Assembly: GCA_900318355.1 (NCBI GenBank)
Contig: ONKE01000042.1
Span: 35,272 to 99,271, forward strand
Reading direction: 5' to 3'
Source of the DNA: an uncultured Bacteroidales bacterium
GTDB taxonomy: Bacteria > Bacteroidota > Bacteroidia > Bacteroidales > UBA932
Length of the DNA: 64,000 nucleotides
The position numbers were made by a program, and so were the translations under genes. Position 1 is the first letter of the stretch. Every line of letters begins with the position of its first letter. Below are positions 37,475-45,570 of this stretch, in pieces. The notes beneath the pieces were generated by a model. It was not told the origin of the DNA. It was given only the letters and a program-made list of their open reading frames with translations, and made no database searches.

Positions 37475-37502
37475 AAAACCCCGCCCAGTTTTCGGGCGGG
37501 GC
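37475..37502 (-). terminator. Terminator after the ferredoxin gene
   Basis: Minus strand CCCCGCCC/GGGCGGGG, a perfect 8-base stem (37494-37501 with 37479-37486) with a 7-base loop, followed by TTTT. It lies between the ferredoxin stop and trpS, so trpS expression may depend on partial read-through. Confidence 0.75.
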
Positions 37503-37521
37503 TGTCCCGTTGCGGAAGGGT

Positions 37522-37695
37522 TTACTCTTCGGGAGCGATGGCGCCCGAGGGGCAGACACCTGCGCAGGTGCCGCAGTCGATGCAAATGTTAGGGTCGATG
37601 GAGTAGACATCGCCCTCGCTGATGGCGCCCACGGGGCACTCGCCGATGCAAGTACCGCACGCAACGCAAAGGTCTTCTGAAATCTTGTGAGCCAT
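37522..37695 (-). CDS. Two-cluster 4Fe-4S ferredoxin
   Basis: 57-residue electron carrier of the clostridial 2[4Fe-4S] type. Cysteines C10, C13, C16, C20 and C38, C41, C44, C48 form two C-x2-C-x2-C-x3-C-P motifs (CVACGTCIGECP and CIDCGTCAGVCP). Full length for the family (about 55-60). The start ATG at 37695 follows a TACATTTG element by 26 bases, and a strong terminator follows the stop. Expected partners are pyruvate:ferredoxin oxidoreductase and Rnf of anaerobic Bacteroidales, neither of which is in the window. Confidence 0.95.
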   Translation of the reverse strand: MAHKISEDLCVACGTCIGECPVGAISEGDVYSIDPNICIDCGTCAGVCPSGAIAPEE

Positions 37696-37721
37696 AATTA
37701 AAATAATCTTCGTTTGGGGTG

Positions 37722-37729
37722 CAAATGTA
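37722..37729 (-). promoter_or_regulatory. Promoter -7 element of the ferredoxin gene
   Basis: TACATTTG followed by CAC on the minus strand. Confidence 0.65.
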
Positions 37730-37757
37730 AAGGATTTCTTCGATTAAAGCAAATGTA

Positions 37758-37789
37758 TTTGCAATTTTCCCTTTTTGGACGGATATTTG
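37758..37789 (+). promoter_or_regulatory. Probable promoter of the DUF1573 gene
   Basis: TTTG at 37758-37761 and GATATTTG at 37782-37789, spaced 20 bases; the -7 element deviates only in its first base. The ATG at 37807 follows after 17 bases. Confidence 0.5.
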
Positions 37790-37806
37790 CAAGGACAACA
37801 CCCGGT

Positions 37807-38913
37807 ATGAAAAAAATTACAACACTTCTTCTGGCTATCCTCCCCTTCCTCGGCCTGAGCGCCCAGGTAAGGACGGACGGTGAAACCACACGCATAGACG
37901 GCATGGTCGAACTGGACCACACCGTCCACGATTTCGGAGACGTCATCACCCGCTCCGGCCCCCTGTCATGCACCTTTACGGTAACTAATATCTCCGACAA
38001 GCCCATGGCCATCTACACCGTGGGTTCTTCCTGCGGATGCACCGATGTCAAATGGACCCGCGAGCCGATTCAGGCCGGAGGCAAAGGCACAATCAGCGCC
38101 ACCTACACCAACGACGAAGGACCCTACAACTTCGACAAAACGCTGACAGTCAGCTTCTCCAACCTGAAAAAACCGGTCATACTCCGCCTTCGCGGCTCGG
38201 CCCACGAAAAGCAGCGTCCGCTCAGCGAACTGTTCCCCGTCGCCTTCGGTCCCATAGCATTCAAAAGCGACCTCATCCGCTGCGGCAACATCACGCAGGG
38301 CAGCCAGAGGAGCGGTTCCGTGTCCGTGGCCAACCTCGGCAAAAAGCCTGTGGATCTGGACTTTGTCGATGTCGCCCCGGGGCTTGAGCTCTCCGTTTCG
38401 CCCAATCCCGTTCCCGCCGGCGGCACATCCCGCCTGACCTGGACAATAACGACCGACCGCGACCACTGGGGCCGCAACGAATACAACTTCACCCCCCTTG
38501 TCGGCGGCAAGCACTACAAAGGCGACGCAAGGCAGCTCCGGGTCCAGACCTTCACCATTGAAGACTTCTCGGCCATGAGCAAGGAACAGAAGGCCTCGGC
38601 CGCCCAGCCTTATTTCGAAGAAAGTACCGCCAACCTCGGCATCCTTCCCTACGGTTCGACGGCGGTTGCAACCTTCACCTTCCGCAACAACGGAAAGAAG
38701 CCCCTGCACATCTACAAGGCCGACGCCGACTGGCGCAAAGTCTCCTTCAGCGACATCCCCGACACCGCCCCCGGCGCTGAAACCACCTTCACCGTCAACC
38801 TCGACACCACCGGCCTCCCCGAAGGCGAATTCCTCGTCATCCTCACCCTGACTACCGACACCCCCCTCCGCCCGATGATCAACCTCTTCATCTCCGGCGC
38901 CACGACACATTAA
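37807..38913 (+). CDS. DUF1573 exported protein
   Basis: 368 residues: signal peptide MKKITTLLLAILPFLGLSAQ and three immunoglobulin-like repeats of the DUF1573/ASH type. The first opens DHTVHDFGDVITRSGPLSCTFTVTN and ends with the Cys pair GSSCGCTDVKW typical of the family. The last (about 275-368) reads FEESTANLGILPYGSTAVATFTFRN. Such proteins are common periplasmic or surface proteins in Bacteroidetes, with no established function. The signal peptide marks the start; 31 earlier in-frame codons include the promoter. Confidence 0.85.
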   Translation: MKKITTLLLAILPFLGLSAQVRTDGETTRIDGMVELDHTVHDFGDVITRSGPLSCTFTVTNISDKPMAIYTVGSSCGCTDVKWTREPIQAGGKGTISATYTNDEGPYNFDKTLTVSFSNLKKPVILRLRGSAHEKQRPLSELFPVAFGPIAFKSDLIRCGNITQGSQRSGSVSVANLGKKPVDLDFVDVAPGLELSVSPNPVPAGGTSRLTWTITTDRDHWGRNEYNFTPLVGGKHYKGDARQLRVQTFTIEDFSAMSKEQKASAAQPYFEESTANLGILPYGSTAVATFTFRNNGKKPLHIYKADADWRKVSFSDIPDTAPGAETTFTVNLDTTGLPEGEFLVILTLTTDTPLRPMINLFISGATTH

Positions 38914-38937
38914 ACAGGCAACTTATTTTTCTTTTAA

Positions 38938-38969
38938 TTTGGCAATTCGCTGAAAAATACGTACATTTG
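38938..38969 (+). promoter_or_regulatory. Promoter of the rpsF-rpsR-rplI operon
   Basis: TTTG (38938-38941) and TACATTTG (38962-38969) are 20 bases apart, close to the consensus. The transcript should begin at or just before the hairpin at 38971. Confidence 0.7.
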
Positions 38970-38970
38970 C

Positions 38971-39008
38971 AGTCCGCTTCGAGGTGGCATACGGCCCCGG
39001 GGCGGACT
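38971..39008 (+). promoter_or_regulatory. rpsF leader hairpin, candidate S6:S18 autoregulatory site
   Basis: AGTCCGC (38971-38977) pairs perfectly with GCGGACT (39002-39008), enclosing a GC-rich loop with CGGCCCCGG. It lies between the promoter and the rpsF ATG (39041). S6:S18 complexes are known to bind a structured rpsF leader in many phyla through a CCG-containing element; identity with that family is an inference. Confidence 0.5.
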
Positions 39009-39040
39009 TAAGTAATTTATTAACAAATCATTACAGACCA

Positions 39041-39397
39041 ATGTTAAAGCAGTACGAAACCGTTTTCATTGCAACTCCCGTTTTGTCTGAGACCCAGATG
39101 AAGGAAGCGGTTGCCAAGTACGTCAGCTTCATTGCCGAAAACGGAGGTGAAGTTGTGTACCAGGAGGACTGGGGTCTGAAGCAGCTTGCTTACCCCATCC
39201 AGCACAAGACATCAGGTTTTTACTACCTGATTGAATTCAAGTCGGAGCCGGCATTCGTGGCCACTCTCGAGACCCAGTTCCATCGTGACGAGCGCATCAT
39301 CCGCTTCATCACCGTGACCCTCGACAAGCACGCAGCCGCCTACGCAGAAAAGAGAAGGAACAACCGCCAGGCTAAAGCCGCCGAGGCTCAGCAGTAA
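39041..39397 (+). CDS. rpsF: 30S ribosomal protein S6
   Basis: 118 residues with the S6 core: [17 protein letters not shown], then [19 protein letters not shown], the FYYLIEFKS strand, and [18 protein letters not shown]. It binds 16S rRNA together with S18, encoded next. It heads a three-gene ribosomal operon with a structured leader. Earlier in-frame codons lie within that leader and are not used. Confidence 0.96.
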   Translation: MLKQYETVFIATPVLSETQMKEAVAKYVSFIAENGGEVVYQEDWGLKQLAYPIQHKTSGFYYLIEFKSEPAFVATLETQFHRDERIIRFITVTLDKHAAAYAEKRRNNRQAKAAEAQQ

Positions 39398-39414
39398 TTC
39401 AGGAGGAACAGACT

Positions 39415-39684
39415 ATGGCACAGAACAACAGCGAAATCCGCTATCTCAACCCGCCGACCGTCGAGGTCCGCAAGAAGAAATACTGCCGCTTCAAAAGGGC
39501 AGGTATCAAGTATGTCGACTACAAGGACGCAGAGTTCCTCAAGAAGTTCCTCAACGAGCAGGGTAAGATTCTTCCCCGCCGTATCACCGGTACTTCCCTG
39601 AAGTTCCAGCGCAAGGTTGCCAAGGCCGTCAAGCGCGCCCGCTCCCTCGCCCTTCTCCCCTATGTAACTGACCTTCTTAAATAA
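39415..39684 (+). CDS. rpsR: 30S ribosomal protein S18
   Basis: 89 residues with the S18 core [39 protein letters not shown] and the basic helix [22 protein letters not shown]. The Cys-containing KKYC motif matches Bacteroidetes S18. A clear Shine-Dalgarno sequence (AGGAGG, 9 bases before the ATG) precedes it, which is unusual in this phylum and in this window. Confidence 0.97.
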   Translation: MAQNNSEIRYLNPPTVEVRKKKYCRFKRAGIKYVDYKDAEFLKKFLNEQGKILPRRITGTSLKFQRKVAKAVKRARSLALLPYVTDLLK

Positions 39685-39698
39685 CAGGAGACCGCATT

Positions 39699-40148
39699 AT
39701 GGAAATTCTGCTCAATAAAGATGTTGCCAATCTCGGCAACGCAGGCGAAGTCGTAAAGGTCAAGGCCGGTTACGCCATGAACTATCTGATTCCCCAGGGA
39801 TTCGCCGTCCTCGCGACCCCTTCGGTAGTCAAGCACAACAACGAGATCATCCGCCAGCGCGCCCACAAAGAGGCCAAGAAAGTCGCCGACGCCGAAGCTC
39901 TCGCTGCACAGATCAACTCCGTTCTCGTGAAAGTTACCGCCAAGGTTAGCGAAAGCGGCAAGATCTACGGTTCCATCACCACCGCACAGCTCGCCGAGGC
40001 TCTCGCAGCCGCCGGTATCGAGGTTGACAAGAAAGACATCACCATCGTCTCTGCCGACGCCAAGGAAGTCGGTGTTGCATACGACGCCGAAGTCAAGTGC
40101 TACAAAGCCGTCAAGGGTGCTTTCAAGTTCGAAATCGTTGCTGAGTAA
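39699..40148 (+). CDS. rplI: 50S ribosomal protein L9
   Basis: 149 residues with the N-terminal L9 domain MEILLNKDVANLGNAGEVVKVKAGYAMNYLIPQG, shown only in part here by its key VKVKAGYAMNYLIP segment, a long connecting helix (about 45-75) and the C-terminal domain (KIYGSITTAQLAEAL, AYDAEVKCYKAVKG). Third gene of the operon; an AGGAGA sequence precedes the ATG. A 17-base-pair terminator follows. Confidence 0.97.
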   Translation: MEILLNKDVANLGNAGEVVKVKAGYAMNYLIPQGFAVLATPSVVKHNNEIIRQRAHKEAKKVADAEALAAQINSVLVKVTAKVSESGKIYGSITTAQLAEALAAAGIEVDKKDITIVSADAKEVGVAYDAEVKCYKAVKGAFKFEIVAE

Positions 40149-40163
40149 TCAGGTATAAACTCC

Positions 40164-40201
40164 AAAAATAAGGATTGACCTCGCGGTCAATCCTTATTTT
40201 T
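40164..40201. terminator. Bidirectional terminator between rplI and the acyl-CoA synthetase gene
   Basis: Perfect 17-base-pair stem (40164-40180 with 40185-40201) around a TCGC loop, with an A-tract on one side and a T-tract on the other, so it works in both directions. The stop codon and last codons of the minus-strand synthetase (40187 upward) lie inside the right arm. Confidence 0.88.
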
Positions 40202-41875
40202 TTCATCTGAAGGCCCTTCATGCAGGTCTTCGCCATGGGCGTCCTTGTACTTGAAGCGACGGATCTTCTGAGTGGCGGTCTTTTCAAAGGGGTCTTTGAC
40301 CACCTCGACCTCGCTTATCTTGGACTGCTTTCCGACGCGTTTGTTGACAAAATCCATGACGGCCTGCTGACGCGCCTGAAGCTTTTCGAAGAATTTGTCT
40401 TCGGATTCCTGGTCCCAACTCAGGAAATCGTCGTCGAACTTCACCAGGGCCACAAGACGGCCGTCGCGCTGCATGACAAGCGACTCGTTCACGCCCTCCG
40501 CGGCATTGATCACCTGCTCGATCTCTTCAGGATAGATATTTTCGCCGGAGGCGCCGACTATCATGTTGCCCAGGCGGCCCTTGATGTAGTAACGGCCTTT
40601 GGCATCGACCGAGGCAAGGTCGTTGGTGCGCAGCCAGCCTTCGTCGGTCAAGACGCTGCGGGTGCGCTCCGGGTCTTTGTAATAACCCAGCATGACGTTG
40701 TCGCCGCGGACTATAATTTCGCCCTCCCCCGTCTGGGGATTGACGTTTTGCAGGGCGACCTCGACATTGTAGGCGGGGACGCCGATCGAGCCGACGACGG
40801 TCTTGCCCACGCAGGCGTTGGTAATGAGCGGAGCCGTCTCCGTCATGCCGTAGCCGATTGCGTATGGGAAGCGGGCCTTGAGGAGGAACTCCTCGACGAT
40901 GGGATCTACCTTGGAGCCGCCGATGCCGAAGAAGCGCAGCTTGCCGCCGAAACTCTTGTAAAGGCGACGGCCGACCAGCCAGTAAAGCAGCCTGGGCATA
41001 TGGTCTCTCATCCACGAGAGGATGCGGCTGCGCGAGATGGTGGGAACGACGTTGCTCTTGTAGACCTTCTCTATGATGAGAGGAACCGTGCACATGATCG
41101 TGGGACGGACCTGCTTCATCGCGGCCATCAGGACCGAAGGTGTCGGCGGCTTGTGAAGATAGTACACGCAACCGCCGGCAAACAGCGGATAAAGCACGCT
41201 GAAGGCCATCTCGTAGGTGTGGGACATCGGAAGGATGGAAAGCCAGCGGTCTTTCTTGCCGGCCGGCTGGGCATAGGCGGCGGCAACGATATTCTGGCAT
41301 AGGTTGCGATGGCTCAGCATCACGCCCTTGGCCGTGCCTGAAGTACCTGAGGTGTAGATGATTGCGGCAAGGTCGTCAGGCTGGGTTTCCTTTGTCCAGC
41401 CTTCGCAGGTGTAGGCCGAATCGTCTTTCTTGATGAATTCGAAAGTCTCGATGTCTATGACCAGGGTGAGGCGCGAGAGCATCTCGTCGGAGAGTTTGCT
41501 CCTCTGCTTCTGGGAAATGAACAGGACCCTGGCGTCGGAATGAGTGAGAATGTTGGTCACCTCGCTTTCGGACGAATCCGGAAGGATGGGGACGAAAACG
41601 CGTCCGGCCGGCACCGTAGCGAACATGGCCACGGTCCAGTTGGGCATATTCTGGGAAAGGATGGCCACTTTGTCACCGGCGCGTATTCCGAAACGGGACA
41701 GCATCCGTGACAAATCAAGGCATTTGTGCCTGAACTGGTCGTAAGTGTAGCTTTGGGAGCCGTCGACATACTGCGACAGCATCCTTTTGGCAAAGGTTGA
41801 AGTGCAATAATCGAAGAGGCGGCCAAGAGTGGTTACCACCAGCGCCTTCTTTCTGACTTTTCGCCTGTATCCCAT
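40187..41875 (-). CDS. AMP-binding long-chain acyl-CoA (or acyl-ACP) synthetase
   Basis: 562-residue ANL-superfamily enzyme that adenylates a fatty acid and transfers it to CoA or ACP. The P-loop is IIYTSGTSGTAKGVMLSH (about 168-185), A5 is GYGMTETAPL, A7 is GWLRTNDLASVD, and A8 is KGRLGNMIVGASGENIYPEEIE. The catalytic A10 lysine lies in EKTATQKIRRFKY. It is the last gene of parE-plsC-synthetase, 4 bases after the PlsC gene, consistent with supplying acyl donors for that acyltransferase. The last residues (DEKNKD) are encoded by one arm of the terminator. Confidence 0.9.
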   Translation of the reverse strand: MGYRRKVRKKALVVTTLGRLFDYCTSTFAKRMLSQYVDGSQSYTYDQFRHKCLDLSRMLSRFGIRAGDKVAILSQNMPNWTVAMFATVPAGRVFVPILPDSSESEVTNILTHSDARVLFISQKQRSKLSDEMLSRLTLVIDIETFEFIKKDDSAYTCEGWTKETQPDDLAAIIYTSGTSGTAKGVMLSHRNLCQNIVAAAYAQPAGKKDRWLSILPMSHTYEMAFSVLYPLFAGGCVYYLHKPPTPSVLMAAMKQVRPTIMCTVPLIIEKVYKSNVVPTISRSRILSWMRDHMPRLLYWLVGRRLYKSFGGKLRFFGIGGSKVDPIVEEFLLKARFPYAIGYGMTETAPLITNACVGKTVVGSIGVPAYNVEVALQNVNPQTGEGEIIVRGDNVMLGYYKDPERTRSVLTDEGWLRTNDLASVDAKGRYYIKGRLGNMIVGASGENIYPEEIEQVINAAEGVNESLVMQRDGRLVALVKFDDDFLSWDQESEDKFFEKLQARQQAVMDFVNKRVGKQSKISEVEVVKDPFEKTATQKIRRFKYKDAHGEDLHEGPSDEKNKD

Positions 41876-41879
41876 TGTC

Positions 41880-42434
41880 CTAATGTGTTATGAATTTTTC
41901 AGGATGCTTGCCGACAAGCCCCTTGGTTTCATAGATGGCCTGGATGCGCTCGGTATCGGCACGGGCATCGTCTGTAAGTTCGAATTTCTCGCCGCAGCCT
42001 ATATGCTTGGTCCCCCAGTCGAAATAGCCCAGATAGACCGGGCAGCCTACGGCCTTGGCGATGGTATGATAGCCCGTCTTCCACTTGCGGACGGGCTTGC
42101 GAGTGCCTTCGGGCGCTATGGCGAGGATGAACTTGTCTTCCTTTTCCATGGCGCTGATGAGGCTCAAGACCAGTGTCGTGCCGTTCTTGCGGTCGGTAGG
42201 GATGCCGCCGAGAGCCCTCAGAATCGGTCCGAGAGGCCAGAAAAACATCTCTTTTTTCACCATGCAGCGGGCCTTGGTGGTCCCGAACTGGCGGTAGAAC
42301 AGATACGACACCACGAAGTCCCAGAACGAAGTGTGGGGAACCCCGAGGATTATTGCCTTGTCTTCAGGGACCGGACCGCCGTCGATCGTCCAGCCCATGA
42401 GCCTGAGAAGAAAACCGCAGAATTTAGGCCACAT
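41880..42434 (-). CDS. Short PlsC-type glycerophospholipid acyltransferase
   Basis: 184 residues with the acyltransferase box HTSFWD (H34, D39) and the second box APEGTR (107-112). It is shorter than most 1-acylglycerol-3-phosphate acyltransferases (about 240) and lacks a clear N-terminal membrane helix, resembling the short plsC-like proteins often annotated as glycerol acyltransferase in Bacteroidetes. It lies 4 bases after parE and 4 bases before the acyl-CoA synthetase, so the two lipid genes form the tail of the parE transcript. Confidence 0.85.
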   Translation of the reverse strand: MWPKFCGFLLRLMGWTIDGGPVPEDKAIILGVPHTSFWDFVVSYLFYRQFGTTKARCMVKKEMFFWPLGPILRALGGIPTDRKNGTTLVLSLISAMEKEDKFILAIAPEGTRKPVRKWKTGYHTIAKAVGCPVYLGYFDWGTKHIGCGEKFELTDDARADTERIQAIYETKGLVGKHPEKFITH

Positions 42435-42438
42435 AGCA

Positions 42439-44370
42439 TCAAATGTTTACGTCTTCCAATTGCGCCTCGCTCCTAAGATTTTTCACGATGAAAAGCTGAC
42501 GGTCCTGGGTGTTGTCGCCCATGTAGAATTCCATGATCTGGGAGATGGATTCCTCGTCGGAGAGCTTCACCGGGTCGAGGCGCATGTTTTCCCCGATGAA
42601 ATCTACGAACTCATTGGATGATATTTCTCCGAGACCTTTGAACCGCGTAATCTCAACTCCGGTCTTAAGAGCCGCAATCGCCTCTTCCTTCTCATCCACC
42701 GAGTAGCAATAGCGCGTCTCCTTTTTGTTGCGGACGCGGAACAGAGGGGTCTGGAGGATGTGGACGTGGCCGCGGCGGATAAGGTCGGGATAGTACTTCA
42801 TGAAGAAGGTCAGCACCAGCATGCGGATGTGCATGCCGTCGTCATCGGCATCGGTCGCCACGATGATATTATTGTAGCGAAGATCGTCCAGGTCGTTTTC
42901 CACTCCAAGGGCGGAAATCAGAAGGTTAAGCTCTTCGTTTTCAGCTACTTTGCGACGGCTTTCCTTATAGCAGTTGATAGGCTTGCCGCGAAGGCTGAAG
43001 ACTGCCTGGGTGTTGGCGTTGCGGACCTTGGTGATGGTTCCGGAAGCGGAATCACCCTCGGTGATGAAGATGCTGGAAAGCTCCTTGAAAGCCTCTTTGT
43101 CCTTGGCGACCTTGTCGCTGAAATGGTAGCGGCAGTCGCGCAGCTTGCGGTTGTAGACATTGGCTTTCTTGTTTTTCTCGCGGGTCTTTTTCTGGATGCC
43201 GGAGATTTCCTCCCTTTCCTTCTGCGAGGCCTTGATCTTTTCCTCTATGGCCGGGACAACCTCGGGATGCATGTGGAGATAGTTGTCGAGGTTCTTGGCC
43301 ACGAAGTCGTTGACGAAGGTGCGGATGGTCGGACCGCGGTCGATGGCGTTGGAGCCGTCGGGGTTCTTGACTATCTTGCCGTTGTCGTCACGCAGGTATT
43401 TCTCCCACATGTAGGTGGAGCCGAGCTTGGTCTTGGTCTGGCCTTCGAAGTTGGGCTCCTGGATCTGTATGCTGATGGCCCCTACGACGCCCTGGCGGCA
43501 ATCGGAAGGATCGTAGTTTTTCTTGTAGAACTCCTTGAGTGTCTTGGCGATGGCCTCGCGGAATGCAGCCAGGTGGGTGCCGCCGTCGCGGGTGTTTTGC
43601 CCGTTGACGAAGGAGGAGATGTTTTCGCCGTAAGCGTTGCCGTGGGTCAGGACTATCTCGATGTCTTCGCCCTCGAGGTGGATGGGGGCGTAGAGGGGCT
43701 CTTCCGTAAGGTTTTCATTGATAAGGTCGAGAAGGCCGTTTTCCGACTTGTAGGTCTGGCCGTTGAGGATGAAGGCGAGGCCCTTTTTCAGGTAGGAATA
43801 GTTCTTGACCATCGACTCGACGATGTCCGGATGGTAGGAAAACTTGCCGAACATCTCGCTGTCGGGGACGAAACGGATGAAAGTGCCGTTTTTCTCGTTT
43901 ACGCCCTCGCGGATGCCGCTGTCTTGCAGGACGCCCTGGCGATAGGAGGCCCAGGAACTCTTGCCGTCGCGGAAAGACTCGACATAGAAGGTCTCGGAGA
44001 GGGCGTTGACGGCCTTGGTGCCGACACCGTTCAGACCGACGGACTTCTTGAAGGCGGCATCGTCGAACTTGCCGCCTGTGTTGATCTGGCTTGTGGCCTT
44101 GACGACGGAGCCGAGCGGGATGCCGCGGCCGTAGTCTCGAACGGAGACCTCCTGGCCTTCGATGTTGATCCTGACCTGACGGCCGTAGCCCATGGCGAAT
44201 TCGTCTATCGAATTGTCCACTATCTCCTTAAGGAGAACGTAGATTCCGTCGCCGGGGTTGTCGCCGTTGCCGAGGCGGCCGATATACATGCCCGGACGCA
44301 GCCGGATATGCTCGACGCCTTCGAGGGTGCGGATATTGTCTTCGGTATAATTTACGGGAGTTTGGGCCAT
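42439..44370 (-). CDS. parE: DNA topoisomerase IV subunit B
   Basis: 643-residue ATPase subunit of topoisomerase IV, which unlinks daughter chromosomes with ParC (not in the window). GHKL marks are EIVDNSIDEF, DYGRGIPLG and SVGLNGVGTKAVNALS; TOPRIM marks are ITEGDSASG, LRGKPINCYK and ATDADDDGMHIR; the end has RFKGLGEISSNEF. The opening TLEGVEHIRLRPGMYIGRLGNG is the ParE form, unlike the GyrB at 994-3003. The start was set at ATG 44370 because a TAAATTTG promoter element lies at 44409-44416 and the frame's earlier codons fall between. Confidence 0.95.
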   Translation of the reverse strand: MAQTPVNYTEDNIRTLEGVEHIRLRPGMYIGRLGNGDNPGDGIYVLLKEIVDNSIDEFAMGYGRQVRINIEGQEVSVRDYGRGIPLGSVVKATSQINTGGKFDDAAFKKSVGLNGVGTKAVNALSETFYVESFRDGKSSWASYRQGVLQDSGIREGVNEKNGTFIRFVPDSEMFGKFSYHPDIVESMVKNYSYLKKGLAFILNGQTYKSENGLLDLINENLTEEPLYAPIHLEGEDIEIVLTHGNAYGENISSFVNGQNTRDGGTHLAAFREAIAKTLKEFYKKNYDPSDCRQGVVGAISIQIQEPNFEGQTKTKLGSTYMWEKYLRDDNGKIVKNPDGSNAIDRGPTIRTFVNDFVAKNLDNYLHMHPEVVPAIEEKIKASQKEREEISGIQKKTREKNKKANVYNRKLRDCRYHFSDKVAKDKEAFKELSSIFITEGDSASGTITKVRNANTQAVFSLRGKPINCYKESRRKVAENEELNLLISALGVENDLDDLRYNNIIVATDADDDGMHIRMLVLTFFMKYYPDLIRRGHVHILQTPLFRVRNKKETRYCYSVDEKEEAIAALKTGVEITRFKGLGEISSNEFVDFIGENMRLDPVKLSDEESISQIMEFYMGDNTQDRQLFIVKNLRSEAQLEDVNI

Positions 44371-44408
44371 AGTCAGCACGCTAAATATCAAAATTTCATC
44401 CAATCACG

Positions 44409-44416
44409 CAAATTTA
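44409..44416 (-). promoter_or_regulatory. Promoter -7 element of the parE operon
   Basis: TAAATTTG followed by C on the minus strand, 38 bases before the ATG. Confidence 0.62.
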
Positions 44417-44429
44417 CAAAAAAATTCTG

Positions 44430-44437
44430 TATTTTCG
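44430..44437 (+). promoter_or_regulatory. Weak promoter element of the LacI-family gene
   Basis: TATTTTCG differs from TAnnTTTG in the last T (C); 32 bases before the ATG at 44470. CACTTTTG at 44447-44454 is an alternative. Confidence 0.35.
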
Positions 44438-44469
44438 CGACGTCAGCACTTTTGATTGAAATCTACGAC

Positions 44470-45570
44470 ATGTCAGAGAAAAAAGTTCCTACGATATACG
44501 ACGTTGCCCGCCGGGCCGGCGTAGCAAGGGCCACCGTCGACCGCGTAATCTACAAACGCGGCATCGTATCATCCGAAACGCGCAGCAAAGTCCTCAGGGC
44601 CATAGACGAACTTGGCTACAGCGCCAACATCAACGCCTCGCGCCTGGCCTCGAAACGGACCATCGTGATTGCCGTGCTGATCCCCCGTTTCCGGGAAGGA
44701 GACTACTGGTCGGTCATCTACAAGGGCTTTTCCGAAGGAGCCTCCGCAATAAAGGTCTACGACGTGCGCACGGAGTTTTTCCTCTACGACCAGGACAACG
44801 TCGAATCGTTCCGCAACGAAAGCCGCAAGGTGCTGCAAAACCATCCTGACGGCGTGATAACCAACGTCGTCTTCGCCGACGAACTGCGCCTTTTCGCCGC
44901 GAGCCTCGCCGCAGCCGACATTCCCCTCGCCTACGTCGACCAGAAACTCGACGGCACCGGCTACCAGGTCTATTGCGGCGCCGACCCGGCCGAGGGCGGC
45001 TTCCTGAGCGCATTCCTCCTCACCCACCGCACCAAGGTGCGCGAAATGGCGATGGTGCGCCTCAAGCGCGACAATGGCGCCAATCCTAACAAGGTCCGCC
45101 GCGAAGGCATCATGCGCTATCTGGACGAACATCTTCCCGGCTGCCAGGTCCACACCGTATTCGTCCCGCAGAACGACCCGGAACTGCTCGCCAATACGAT
45201 GGACGACTTCATGAAGGAACACCCCGGAATCCACCATTTCCTGATGTCCAACTCGCGAGTCTACCTCCTCGGAGACTGGCTGCGCTCCCATCCCGACCCG
45301 GAGCGTTCGGTGGTAGGATTCGACGACCTCGACCGCAACATAACCCTCCTCCGCGAGGGTCTCGTAGAATATCTTGTGGTCCGCCACATTCCGATGCAGT
45401 CCTACTACACCCTGTCGCGCTTTACCCACAATATAATCGGCGGAGGAAGTCGTCAGGAGCGTGATCTATTCATGCACAACGACATCCTCCACCGCTACAA
45501 TCTCAACAATTACAAGGAGTCAGAACTCCACGGAGTCAACGCTTCGGGGCATTCTCAAGCACAGCTTTGA
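44470..45570 (+). CDS. LacI-family transcriptional regulator
   Basis: 366 residues. The N-terminal LacI helix-turn-helix (about 7-55, TIYDVARRAGVARATVDRVI...VSSETRSKVLRAIDELGY) is followed by a hinge and a periplasmic-binding-protein-like ligand domain (TIVIAVLIPRFREGDYWSVIYKGFSEG). The ligand is probably a sugar or sugar acid. No obvious target genes are adjacent: parE lies divergent and pepD convergent. The upstream frame is open for more than 1.7 kb as a shadow of parE, but the HTH fixes the start at 44470. Its last 35 bases overlap the pepD 3' end on the other strand. Confidence 0.86.
   Translation: MSEKKVPTIYDVARRAGVARATVDRVIYKRGIVSSETRSKVLRAIDELGYSANINASRLASKRTIVIAVLIPRFREGDYWSVIYKGFSEGASAIKVYDVRTEFFLYDQDNVESFRNESRKVLQNHPDGVITNVVFADELRLFAASLAAADIPLAYVDQKLDGTGYQVYCGADPAEGGFLSAFLLTHRTKVREMAMVRLKRDNGANPNKVRREGIMRYLDEHLPGCQVHTVFVPQNDPELLANTMDDFMKEHPGIHHFLMSNSRVYLLGDWLRSHPDPERSVVGFDDLDRNITLLREGLVEYLVVRHIPMQSYYTLSRFTHNIIGGGSRQERDLFMHNDILHRYNLNNYKESELHGVNASGHSQAQL

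Noticed and set aside
42760-44469. Long plus-strand frame opposite parE that runs into the LacI-type gene
   Set aside because: It is the mirror of parE, whose motifs are unmistakable; only the part from 44470 has a recognisable domain (LacI HTH).
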